NCBI GenBank assembly: GCA_014529385.2
Contig: CM043959.1
Coordinates: 9,946,809 to 10,010,808, forward strand
Direction of reading: 5' to 3'
From: Adiantum capillus-veneris
Taxonomy: Eukaryota > Streptophyta > Polypodiopsida > Polypodiales > Pteridaceae
Length of the DNA stretch: 64,000 nt
Positions 46,550-57,467 of this stretch are shown in pieces. Both the position numbers and the translations under genes were made by a program. How positions within the stretch are numbered: position 1 is the stretch's first letter; each line of letters opens with the position of its first letter. The notes beneath the pieces are model-generated. The model searched no databases and was not told where the DNA came from. It saw only the letters and a program-made list of their open reading frames with translations.

Positions 46550-47640
46550 GAAGAAACTACCTCCTGGACCCACTGGAATCGATGTGGTCTACAACTTTGC
46601 AAAAGAAAGTTTTTCCAAATTCTGCACCGATTTGGAGTTATCGTTCGCGGACAGCGTACATGCGTGAAAAGCAACTTTGCTTTTTGTTTTTATTTTTCTA
46701 CTGAGTCAAAACGATTTTGCAGAAATTATCTGCTTAAAACACTGAAATCAATGTGGTCTACAACTTTTTAGAAGAACGTTTTTTCAAATTCTGCACCGTT
46801 TTTGAGTTATCGTTCGCGGACTACGTACATGCCTAAAAAGTAACTTCGCTTTTTGTTTTATATTTTTCTACTAATTCAAAATGATTTTGCAGAAACTACC
46901 CGCGAAAGGCACTGGAATCAATGTGGTCTACACATTTGCAGAATAAAGTTTTTTCAAATTCTGCACCGATTTTTAAGTTATCGTTCGCTGACTACATACA
47001 TGCCTGAAAAGAAACTTCGATTTTTGTTTTTTATTTTTCTACTAATTCAAAACGATTTGCAGAAACTACTTGTACTGGACACTGGAATCAATGTGCTGTA
47101 CAACTTTGCAGAAGAAAGGTTTTCCAAATTCTGCACCGATTTTGAGTTATTGTTCGCGGACTGCGTACATGCCTGAAAAGAAACTTCGCTTTTTGTTTTT
47201 GATTTTTCTACTAATTCAGAAGATTTGCAAAAACTACCCGCTCTGGAATTGATGTGGTGTACAACTTTGCAGAGGAAAGTTTTTTCAAATTCTGCATTGA
47301 TTATGAGTTAATGTTGGCGGACTGCTTACATGCCTGAAAAGCAACTTTCATTTTTTTTGTTTTTTGATTTTTCTCTTGATTCAAAACGATAACTTTGCAA
47401 AAGAAAGTTTCTCTAAATTCTCCACCGATTTTGCGTTATCGTTCTCGGACTGCGAATATGTTTGAAAAGCAAATTTCGTTTTTTTGTTTTTTTGTTGTAT
47501 TCCATCAGAATCGATGTGATGTACAACTTTGCAGAAGAAAGTTTCTATAAAATCTGCACCGATTTTGGGTTATCGTTCTCGGACTACGAATATGTTTCAG
47601 ATGCAAAATTTTGCTTTTTGATTTTGATTTTCCTCATAAT
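46550..47640 (+). repeat. Internal tandem array of ~165-170-bp units
   Basis: At least six diverged units, each with ATCGATGTGGTCTACAACTT, a TTCAAATTCTGCACCGAT stretch, a TTGAGTTATCGTTCGCGGAC stretch and a T-rich end. Unit starts are near 46574, 46742, 46913, 47083, 47246 and 47503. The short ORFs in this area are repeats of one another. Confidence 0.85.
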
Positions 47641-47869
47641 TGAAAACTTCTCAATTATATTTTCTTTTCATCAATCATATATTTGTTACTGACGTAACGT
47701 TGCTGCAGAAGCAAGTTACATATCGTTTCGATTCAGTCGAGCCGTTGATGATCGTCCAATTTCTATCGAGCTACTGTTGGTACATGATCTTTTGTTATAT
47801 GATATCCTCATTCATTGATTCTCGTATAATTATTCTTCTAGAGATATAGTTTACATCGTTTTATTGATA

Positions 47870-48350
47870 ATCTTTCGTTGATACCATAGTGATTTTGATG
47901 GTACCATGGTGATGTTTTGTTAGTACTTTGGTCATGGTGATTTTCGTTGATACCATGGTTATTCTCGATGATGCCATGATGTTGTTTCGTTGATACCATG
48001 GTTATTCTCGATGATACCATGATGTTGTTTCGTTGATACCATGGTTATTCTCGGTGATACCATGATGTTGTTTCGTTGATACCATGGTTATTCTCGGTGA
48101 TATCACGATGTTGTTTTGTTGATACCATGGTTATTCTCGGTGATACCATGATGTTGTTTTGTTGATCCCATGGTTATTCTCGGTGATACCATGATGTTGT
48201 TTCGTTGGTACAATGATTATTCTCGGTGATATCATTATGTTGTTTTGTTGATACCATGGATTCTCGGTGATACCATGACATTGTTTCGTTGATACAACGA
48301 TTATTCTATGATGCTTTTCGTTGATACCATGATGATTTATTCATTTTTAT
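47870..48350 (+). repeat. Internal 43-bp minisatellite
   Basis: About eleven copies of a 43-bp unit alternating GATACCATGGTTATTCTC and GATACCATGATGTTGTTTCG. Starts at 47946, 47989 and 48032 are exactly 43 apart. Confidence 0.9.
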
Positions 48351-48914
48351 TGATACAATGATGATATTTTGTTAATACTTTAATGATACTCATTGATATC
48401 ACTATGTTGATAAATGTCGTTTTATGTAGTATATACACATGTCATTTGCATCACGTAATCACACATCTTGTACTTTTATGTTTATACTTATATGTTATCG
48501 TCCATATATATGTCGTCAAAAGAGTGGCATCGCGGACCGGTGACAATAAAATATTTATGAAGACATGTTTGGTGATATCATATTGATGACAAGCTACACA
48601 ATAGATTTACGGAGACACTTCTGATTACGAGCTAATCGATAGCCTTTACACCTCTTTATTGAACCTTTGTATTCAATATTGTATTTGATAGGATAGGAGT
48701 AATGTAACTCCTCATAAAACATTCATTGTAAAAGGAGTGATGTAGCTCCTCATAAAATATTCATTGTAAAAGGAGTGATGTAGCTCCTCATGAACATTTG
48801 TATATTCAATGATTTTTATAATATAACGGTGGGTGTATATAGAGCTGTGGGTTTTTCCCTTGATCCCCCAAGGGTTTTTTCATCCACAGTTAGAGACCCT
48901 TATTTGAGTGGGGG

Positions 48915-49056
48915 TGTTGAGCTTATATGTGAAGTTACTCAATATATGGCTTCTCTATATATGGCAGCCAGGTCCCCTCTATATATACATCATCTCATGT
49001 GTGTATTCTACACACTCTCGGGTTCTATTTCTGTGCTCTCTTTCTCTTTCTCAACA
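48915..49056 (+). repeat. 3' LTR of the small LTR element
   Basis: 142 bp, matches 46352-46492. Followed by the target duplication GTTAA at 49057-49061. Confidence 0.9.
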
Positions 49057-49540
49057 GTTAAGTGGTTCAAGGGGATTTTCAAGTGGTATAAAGTTCTTAA
49101 AAGTGCGGGTGTGAGGAGGTCCTAAGTGGTCCAAAGAGCTCGTCAAGTTTTTGAGGGGTCTGGTAAATTGTGGTTAAGTGCAACAAAGTGTTGTCCAAGT
49201 GGTTCGAATTCAAGGGGTTGGTCAATTGGTTCAACAGTGCTGGTCAAGTGGTTCAGAGTGCTTTTCAGGTTTGTATAAAGTGATGGTCAAGTGGTTTAGG
49301 GTGTGCTCAAGTGGTTCATAGTGCTTGCCAAGTAGTATAAAGTGCTTAAAAGTGTTGTTCAGGTGGTCCTAAGTGGTCCAAAGAGTTGGTCAAGTGGTAC
49401 AGGGGGCTGGTAAAGTGCTCAGAACTGCTTTTAAGTGTTTCTAGGGGTTGGTAAAGTGGTTCACGGAGGTTGGCAAAGTATTGGTCAACTGGCCAAATGC
49501 TCATAAGTGCTTTCAAGTGTTCTAAAAGACGTCTTTTATC
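49057..49540. repeat. Degenerate GTCAAGTGGT minisatellite, right block
   Basis: Continuation of the 45.99-46.35 kb array, units such as GGTCAAGTGGTTCAGAGTGC. A related, weaker phase appears at 51660-51730. Confidence 0.85.
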
Positions 49541-49614
49541 ACTCTAGTGTGAAAAGTTCTAGGTTTTTATTAGGGATGATTAGCTATAATTTTAGAGGGC
49601 AATAGTTAGGTGAT

Positions 49615-49628
49615 CCCCCCCCCCCCCC
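49615..49628. repeat. Poly-C tract
   Basis: Fourteen consecutive C. Prone to sequencing length error. Confidence 0.9.
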
Positions 49629-49749
49629 AACTTTTTTTTATGTAATCTTTCCAAACTCTCTTCAATATAGTTCACTACCTTCTTTTTATTTTTATTAAAA
49701 AAAAGTACTAGCTACTCTTAAAAGTGCTGGTCAAAGTCAAACTTACAAA

Positions 49750-51500
49750 GATAAATCTTATAAGTTCTCCTTTGGGGCCATGCCGTTATAGATTTTCTCA
49801 AATATGTCATTTGACATATCATATACATTATGCTCACCCTTCCTCGGGGACATGGAAAACCTGACGCATCGCACTAGATGGGAGTAGATTAGAGCAGTGG
49901 GCTTGTTGTCCAAAAAGACATAAGTATCATCTTGGCCATTTACCTTGTAATAGAATAGGCCCTCAACCAAATACAATTTTTTTTTAATGATGTTGTACGT
50001 GCCATTGATCCTTTTTCTCTGTTTTTTCGAAGCGATTTGTGTTGGTGCATTTCAGGACGTAGAAGTCTGTAGCTGACTCCTCTGTAGTCAGTGCAAAGTT
50101 CAGGCCATCCATCAATGCATCGCTCAAGTCATCGTGGTGACCAGCATAGATGGGGGAGTATTTATCCTCATCCTCGCTTGACGCTTCTCGATTGATTTCA
50201 TCCACAACTATGGGTTGTGTTTGCAAGTATACCCACCCCTGCACATTATCTTTGTTGGCACATCTCCTCCATTGCCCTTTGATGCATGCACCGCAAAAGC
50301 AACAGAGCAGTCTGTGCCTTAGTCCATGCATATCCGTCTGATTGTAGCCATTGACACAGTGCCAGGATCGAGACCTTGTCACGCGCTTGCAATCCCACTC
50401 TATGACTCTATCAACATCACCAAGCTTGACCTCCCAGAAATCACGATCGAATTACTTACCTGTCTATGGGCATTGATTTTTGAGAGTGCATTGAGAGAAT
50501 GCAACAATGCTTGAAGAGTTACGCAGCTCCTACCCATCATATTTCAACTACTTCTGTGGGAGGGCTATTTTGACCACTGCACCAATCCCATCGTGTTCAT
50601 CCTTTCCATGGCCTGAAGCAAAGTAATTGCAAGTCATTTAGACACCTGTCATATTGAAGAATTGTGCAACAAATTGCTTTGAATTGTGATGCAACACCAT
50701 CCGACACACCCAATGTCTCTTGACACTATAGCTGTGTCTTCTCAGTCATTCATTGTGCAAAAGAAAATAGTGTTGCACAAACAAAGTGTCATGTGTCTTT
50801 CGTGAGAGATGTAGAAGTGAGTCATCTTTTATATAGCACCAAGCGCATCACATAAGTATGAAATGTGAACAAATATTCTGACCTGAGATGAATACCAATG
50901 CATTGATTGGATCTCGTTCTGCACCTTCAACAAGTAATTCTTTGCAAAATCCACTATAGACACCACTACATAGTGAGGGAAATTGGCCAAACACTCCTTG
51001 AACTGTTGAGCTTGCCACCTGTACAAGTAGCTGTGTCTGATGAACTTCCCTAGTTTCCCTTGGAGCATAGAAATGAAACTCATCGGACTGAGCTGCTGAA
51101 CTACATGGTTTTTTTGACATTTATCTAGATATTCTTCATCCTTTTCTTGTGTAGGAACCTCGTCAAAAATCTTGACAGTCATTCTAGAGATACCATCACT
51201 CTCTTCAACGGGACACAACAAGAGCCTTTCAATCCCGCACTCTGTGCATGTTCCCCAAAGACATTTGTTGCGGTGAAAAGCACTATCAGTTGTCTTTAAA
51301 CACAATATAGACTCTGATAGTTTGTCAAGGATGAAAAGGTGGTTTTTGATGTTGTGCATTGCTCTATTCCACCACGGACTGCACACACAACACCTGCAAA
51401 ATCTTGACGTTCCATGTAGCCTGTATCTTCCATGGCGCATCTGATTTAATCATTCCTTCAAGTAAACAAGCTGAACATGGTATTCACAATAGTAGGTGCT
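49750..51500 (-). pseudogene. Decayed gene of an unclassified transposase-like family (family 2)
   Basis: The minus strand, from 51440 down, encodes CLWGTCTECGIERLL (a zinc-binding-like pair), IRHSYLYRWQAQQFKECLA, VVSIVDFAKNYLLKVQNEIQ (Asp near 50950), HFYISHERH (about 50800), a SGHGKDEHDGIGAVV segment (about 50590), a Cys-rich LLCCFCGACIKGQWRRCANK (about 50300) and a C-terminal YKVNGQDDTYVFLDNKPTAL (about 49930). The VDFAENY, FYISD and GHGKGxHDG pattern matches a multi-copy plant family I recall but cannot name; the spaced acidic residues suggest a DDE-type nuclease. Several frameshifts and missing pieces. Confidence 0.55.
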
Positions 51501-51731
51501 ATAGTCCTTCAACTTGCGTACAAAGTATGGCTTCAGACCCTCAAAGCATCTAGGGACATCCTAATGTCAGGATTAGCCTCCTGGAACCGCATGTACAAAT
51601 CTACCACACAAAAGACATTTAAAAATACTATAAAGGATTGAAATCTAGTTGAAACACTTACACACTCTAAAGCACTTTGAGGTACGTTTAAGCATTTTGC
51701 GGCAGTTTAAAGCAGTCTAGGGCACTTGAAA

Positions 51732-53337
51732 TGTCATAAAATCTAATATCTAACCAACCCAAATGATTTTCTCATATTAAATTGATCACTTAATGTGGGA
51801 GAATAAACGGGAACAAGTGTTAAGATATAGATATGCGCTTATAGATCTATCTCAACACGGGGCCAATAGTAAAGGGGCCCAAATGCGAGATGGTCTATCA
51901 AGAGCAAGGCTAACCAATGGAGCATAAGACCTTAGGGTTAGCTTCATTGAAGACCTCCAATAATGTGTGTAAAAGTCCTTTGACCTTAGGTAAGCTAGGG
52001 CTGAGCTTGAGGTGGGAACCCGGCCCAAACTCAAGGTGCTTATCGTGCTTGAGGTGCTTGTCTTGCTTGAGGTGCTTGTCATGCTTGAGGTGCTTGATTA
52101 AGATGCTTGAGGTGCTTGAATGGCTCCATGCTTGAGGTTCTTGACTTGGTGCATGATTAAGGTGCTTGAGGTGCCTTGAGATGCTTGTGGGAACACCCCC
52201 TGCTTCAAGTGCTTAGTCATGCTCGATGACTAAGGGGCTTGCTCATCCAAAGTCAAAAATATCCCTACAAGGAGGCGGGCGAGCCTACAAGGGGGGGGAT
52301 GAGAGAGAACACACACACACACACACACAAGGGAAGCCCCAGCTTGAAGAGGCAGCAAGGACACTTGTCAAGTTCCTCCTCATGTTGCCCTCATGGTGTG
52401 CTTGAAACCTATTGGTTGGCCACCCAAGGGGTCCAATGATAATAAAGAATATTTAATTAATTGATTTTGAATTTATCAAGTCCTCTCTCTCAAAGGGGAA
52501 AGGGGGACACTTGTCCCAAGGCTATCCCTGTTGCTTGTAATTGGCTAGGCCTGGAGGGGTCCAATGAGCTTCAAGCATGAGCTACAAGGGGGGGTCGACC
52601 CAAGTAAGCTAGGGGGGTGCTTAGGGGGTATACTCACCCACACACACTCACAAACACTCTCATTGTGTACTATGCAAAGTGCAAGAGCTCCCTCTCTTTC
52701 TCCCAGCAAGTAGAGGTTGAGAGCCTACACCAACACTCTTGGCTATGGAGTGCAAATCCATACAAGAGCCATGCTTCAATGCTTGAGATTTCCATCTATT
52801 TCTTCTTCATTACTATGCTATTATGTATGCTAGCACAAGAGTTATGATAAGTGAGGAACTAGCTCTTTCTCGTATGAAATGTTTCTTCTTCCTCTTCCCT
52901 ACCCTCATTCCCTGCTAGCTCTCTCCACCTTCGAAGGTGTTTGAGGTCTTGGGACTGAGGCTTGGTATAGTTAAAGCTTTCTTCAAGTTTAGGTTATGCT
53001 ATGATGGTGATGCATGAAGCTTTCCATCTTCATTGCTTTACCTAGGTCACAAGGAACACAAAGAATGTATTGTAACAAGTCTCTCTTTATGGGAAAAATC
53101 ATAATACAAATGCCTATTGGAGGGGGGACCAGCTCCACATAAATCCGGTCCTCAACTGTTGTCATGTTCTCTAAATTCTCTCTCTTGCAAAAGTATTGTC
53201 TATGCCAAGTTAACTAATTGCTATGATTATGTTGCTATGTTCAATTATGTCAACCCGCTATGCTCACAAAATCATTTCTAGAAAGTACTCTCATTAAATT
53301 CCGCTACTCTCAAATTGAATAGGCAAATTCCTTTACA
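51732..53337 (+). repeat. 5' LTR of element D
   Basis: 1606 bp, starts TGTCATAAAATCTAATATC and ends CCTTTACA next to the PBS. It aligns with the 3' LTR of element C. It contains a GCTTGAGGTGCTTG minisatellite (52030-52190) and short CA tracts. Confidence 0.88.
52030..52190. repeat. GCTTGAGGTGCTTG minisatellite inside the LTR
   Basis: About eight imperfect units of GCTTGAGGTGCTTGT with TT or AT spacers, giving the CLRCLSCLRC translation. Element C's LTR has only a trace of it. Confidence 0.85.
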
Positions 53338-53338
53338 T

Positions 53339-53350
53339 TGGTATCAGAGC
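53339..53350 (+). other. Primer binding site of element D
   Basis: TGGTATCAGAGC, one base after the LTR end. Confidence 0.92.
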
Positions 53351-53751
53351 ATTTGGTTTCTCTTTTCTTGCTTAAGAAGAGAGGTCCTTAAGTAGCCTAT
53401 AAATGGTTGATGTTGTTAATTATAATAGAGTAAGTGGAATTGGGATCTAATATCGGTTTTGTTAAGCCCACTTCGTGGGGGATGGTGCACACCTCGGGAG
53501 CTTTGGACTTAATAATGAAGTCTTTTTAGACTTGCCTACGACTTTACCATTATTGAGCCATAAGAAGTCCGAAAGGAGCTTGCCCTTGGCAACTCTGCTA
53601 TGTTAGACCTACTCCTCTACTCTCTATAATTAACCACTTTGAGCCGTGGGTGTAGATACTTAAGAGCTGATTTTCAAAGGCTAAGAAGAGTGGCAACTAA
53701 GGTTTTGTATTGCCAAAGCATACACTAAGTATAAACATAAATTTTGTTAAC

Positions 53752-55110
53752 ATGGCTGACAATAATCAAGAGAGTAGAATGAACATTGATAGCTTTGATT
53801 TTGCACATTAAGGTGCTAATGATGATGCTCCCATGTTTGTGAATTATCTCATCACTAGGTTGCAACAAGCTATGGGCAACCCTGCTTTGCAAGCCGAGGT
53901 TACTCAACAACTTCGTGCTTATGGAATTTCCCTTCCTCTCCCAGAGGAGAGAGAGCTTAGGAGGCCTCTTGAAGAGACCCCCAAAAGAAGACTCTCTCAC
54001 ATTGGAGAGGAGGAATCCAAAGAGAAAGAAAACAATGACAGTCTAAGTTCTTCTGAAGATGTGGCTCCACGAAGACGGCGGTCTAGACGATCGCCTACTC
54101 CTCCCAAGAGGAAAAGAGCAACCCATAGTCCTTCTCCTCATCACCCTGAAAGGCAAGAGAGGAAACAAAGGAAGAAAAGGGCTAGGAAGAGGTCACCCTC
54201 TTCTCCTTCTTCTTCACCTTCCTCCTCTTCCGATGAAAGTTATGGATATTCTCCTAGAGAATAAAAGAGGGGAGGACATCGCAAATCATTTCCTGCATGG
54301 AGAAGGTCACAAAAGCTAAATAAGTTCAAGGAGGGAGGAAAGAGTATCTCTTTTCTCACCTATGATGGCACCTTTGGTGCTACCGACAAAGTGTTGGCCT
54401 TCATCCAGAAATTTGATGCGGCCTTTGGGGACGAGGGCTTCACAGAGTCCTCCAAGCTACGCCATGTAGCTATGCACTTCCAAAAATCAGCTCCTCAATG
54501 GTGGGCTAGCCTTCGTGGCAATGGAGAAGCCCTAAAGACATGGAAAACTCTACGAGTTTCCATCATGAAGCAATTTCTTCCAAGTGATACTAAAGATAAA
54601 GTTCTTACCGAATGGCGCAGGCTTGAAGCTTCTCTCTCATGAGTCTATCAACAAGTATGTAGACAAGTTTTGGGATTTACATCTCAAAGCTACTGTCTTT
54701 CAAAAGATAGACTTTTCTGAGCAAAGACAGCAATTCTGTGCGGGATTACCTGAAGAGATGGCCGAATACATCAACTCTCAACGTCCCGGTACTATTACCG
54801 AAGTAATCCACCACACCATGGTTGCTTCACGCATCAATTTCCATCAAGGGGCTAGACGTAATGTCAAGCCCATGGAAAACAAAGATAAAAATGATGCAAA
54901 GGGGAAATCCAATGCTCAAAATAATTCCCAAGGCACTTCCAACAACAACAATCGGTCCAAGGAGAAGGGAGTTTACAAAGGTAAAAACAAACTCTCTCCC
55001 AAAGAGCTTGAAGCTTTTCGCAAGGACCATAAGTGTTTCAAGTGTAGGGAGCAAGGACATGGCTATCGTTCTTGCCCCAAGAAGAATACTCGCAATGAGA
55101 CTCGTAGGGC
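53752..55110 (+). pseudogene. gag region of element D
   Basis: It starts MADNNQESRMNIDSFDFA. A NYLITRLQQAMGNPALQAEV segment is followed by a strongly basic Arg/Ser/Pro-rich stretch (about 54.06-54.25 kb, with RRRRSRRSPTPPKRKR), then the capsid-like core (WWASLRGNGEALKTWKTLR) and a CCHC knuckle CFKCREQGHGYRSCP near 55060. Fossil but well preserved. Confidence 0.85.
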
Positions 55111-55179
55111 TTCCACCATCGAAGTTCCAAAAGAGGATGCTCATTGCAAAGGATCGTCACTTTCCTATGCGTGGGGAAA

Positions 55180-57445
55180 GGTAAGAGAGCATGATGCCTT
55201 CATCTTGTTTGACCCAGGCTCTACTCTCAACTTCATATCAATAGAGTTGGCCACCAAGTTGGGCATTCAAGCTTTTGAGATGGGAGATATAGTAACAGCT
55301 GATGCAGCTTTCAAGGGACAACAAGCCTCCGTTACTCCCTTGATTGGGAAGTTGAGGCTTCATGTCCAAAGCTATGTCGACAAAGAAGACTTCTTCATCT
55401 CTCCTCTCCAACATCAAGATGTTATCCTAGGGGCACCATGGTTTGATCGCATGGCTCCAAACATGAAGTTCCCTGAAAGGAGAATTTACTTCACCTACAG
55501 GGGAAAGAACATGTATATAGATGCTAGTGAGCGTGGTCGCACTATTCCACTTGTAAATCCTCTTTCTTTTGATAAATCAATGAAGAGCTCAGTTTCTGCG
55601 TACATGATTTATGTCAAAGAGTCTCTAAAAGCTAATAATGTTTCATCAAATGAAAATGATAGGAATCAAGAAGAGTTAGACTTGTCTACTTTTCTAAAAG
55701 GATTCCAAGATGTGTTCATCGATGATATCCCTATGGACCTACCTCCAAAACGAGGGGATGATGACCATCGTATTGAGCTCCTTCCAGGAAGCTCACCGCC
55801 TAACAAACCTCCTTATCGAGTCTCACAAGCTCAACAAGAGGAGATTATGAGGTAAGTACAGGAATTGGTAGACAAAGGGATGGTGAGGCTTAGTTACTCT
55901 CCCTTTTGTTCTCCAGTCCTTTTAGTGCAAAAGAAAGATGGTACATACCGTATGTGTGTGGACTATCGAGCACTAAACCATATCACTATCAAAAATAGAT
56001 TTCCCGTGACTCGGGTAGAAGATCTATTTGATAAGCTACAAGGCTCTACCTACTTCAGTAGGATTGACCTTAAGAGTGACTATCATCAAATAAGGATAGT
56101 GGATGAAGATATCCTAAAGACCGCGTTTCACACAACATTTGGTCTTTATGAATATCTAGTCATGCCTTTTGGCTTGACTAATGCACCAGCTACTTTCAAT
56201 CGTCTCATGGAGAAAATTTTTAGACCATATCGTAAATTCACTGGAGTGTTCTTTGATGATATCATCATCTACTCCAAGTCTTTGGAGAAACATACGCAAC
56301 ATCTCCAAGTTATTTTTCAAGCCTTGAGGGAGAACAAACTTTTTCTCAACCAAAAGAAAAGTGAATTCTTCCTTCAAGAGATTCAATATCTAGGTCATAT
56401 TATCTCTCAGGATGGTATTCGTATGGATCCATCAAAGTTAGAGGTAACAAAATCATGGCCTAACGCAAGGAATCTACATGAGCTAAGAAGCTTTATTGGT
56501 ATGTGTGCATACTATAGACGCTTCATAGCAAAATTCTCTCAAGTAGCAGGACCACTACACGACTTAACAAAGAAGAACGTTAAGTTTGTATGGACTGCTA
56601 AGGAGAAAAATTCTTTTGAAAAACTCAAAGAGAAGCTTACTTCCCAACCAGTCCTCGTGCTTCCGGATCTCTCAAAGCCATTTGAGGTCCAATGTGATGC
56701 TTGTGGTGATTGCCTTGGAGCGGTTTTGCTTCAAGAAGGGCATGCCATAGCATATGAGAGCCGAAGGCTCAATAGTGATGAACGAGTCTTGGGCATTTAT
56801 GAGAAAGAGCTTTTAGCTGTTCTACATGCCCTAGACACATGGAAGCACTACCTATTGGGGACTCCATTTATCCTACGAACCGACCACCAAAGTCTCAAGT
56901 ATTTCATGACGCAAACCAAGCTTTTCGACAAAAAAATGAGGTGGGAAAATTTTCTTTCGCAATTTAAGCTAAGAAGCTTTATTGGTATGTGTGCATACTA
57001 TAGACGCTTCATAGCAAAATTCTCTCAAGTAGCAGGACCACTACACGACCTAACAAAGAAGAACGTTAAGTTTGTATGGACTGCTAAGGAGAAAAATTCT
57101 TTTGAAAAACTCAAAGAGAAGCTTACTTCCCAACCAGCCCTCGTGCTTCCGGATCTCTCAAAGCCATTTGAGGTCCAATGTGATGCTTGTGGTGATTGCC
57201 TTGGAGCGGTTTTGCTTCAAGAAGGGCATGCCATAGCATATGAGAGCCGAAGGCTCAATAGTGATGAACGAGTCTTGGGCATTTATGAGAAAGAGCTTTT
57301 AGTTGTTCTACATGCCCTAGACACATGGAAGCACTACCTATTGGGGACTCCATTTATCCTACGAACCGACAACCAAAGTCTCAAGTGTTTCATGACGCAA
57401 ACCAAGCTTTCCGACAAACAAATGAGGTGGGCAAATTTTCTTTCG
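55180..57445 (+). pseudogene. protease, RT and RNase H region of element D
   Basis: Protease FDPGSTLNFIS is near 55207. RT begins near 55870 (VLLVQKKDGTYRMCVDYRAL), with LKSDYHQIRI, MPFGLTNAPATFNRLMEK and the catalytic FFDDIIIYS near 56250. RNase H follows with FEVQCDACGDCLGAVLLQEG and YEKELLAVLHAL. The connection plus RNase H segment is present twice in tandem. Confidence 0.92.
56482..57445 (+). repeat. 486-bp tandem duplication within element D pol
   Basis: The segment starting GCTAAGAAGCTTTATTGG at 56482 recurs at 56968. The period, 486, is a multiple of three. The two copies differ at about eight to ten positions (near 2%), so the duplication is real and not recent. The second copy ends at 57445, exactly where CACTA sequence begins. 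Confidence 0.93.
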
Positions 57446-57467
57446 ACTTCTCCCGGCTGGCAATGAA

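Larger units (their letters stand above)
46352..49056 (+). mobile_element. Small coding-free LTR retrotransposon (LARD/TRIM-like)
   Basis: 2705 bp. LTRs of 141 and 142 bp (46352-46492, 48915-49056) start TGTTGAGCTT and end CTCAACA. The 5-bp target duplication is GTTAA on both sides. The PBS TGGTATCAGAG lies directly after the 5' LTR and a polypurine stretch GAGTGGGGG directly before the 3' LTR. The LTRs differ at about seven positions (near 5%), so it is several times older than the copia. The interior has no gag or pol; it is dominated by two tandem arrays. It would depend on another element's proteins. Confidence 0.92.
51732..57445 (+). mobile_element. Ty3/gypsy chromovirus-type element D, 3'-truncated (fossil)
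   Basis: 5' LTR, PBS, gag, protease, RT and RNase H are present in order on the plus strand and are well preserved. Integrase, chromodomain and 3' LTR are absent because the sequence passes straight into a CACTA transposase at 57446. It is the best-preserved copy of the A/C/D family, with about three breaks in its coding part besides the truncation, and carries an internal 486-bp direct duplication. Confidence 0.93.

Noticed and set aside
46382-47252. Series of 60-129-aa ORFs within the small LTR element
   Set aside because: They share the same repeated peptide pattern because they translate the 165-170-bp tandem array.
47870-48350. 43-bp repeats as a CRISPR array
   Set aside because: Units are directly adjacent without unique spacers, in a plant LTR element; this is a minisatellite.
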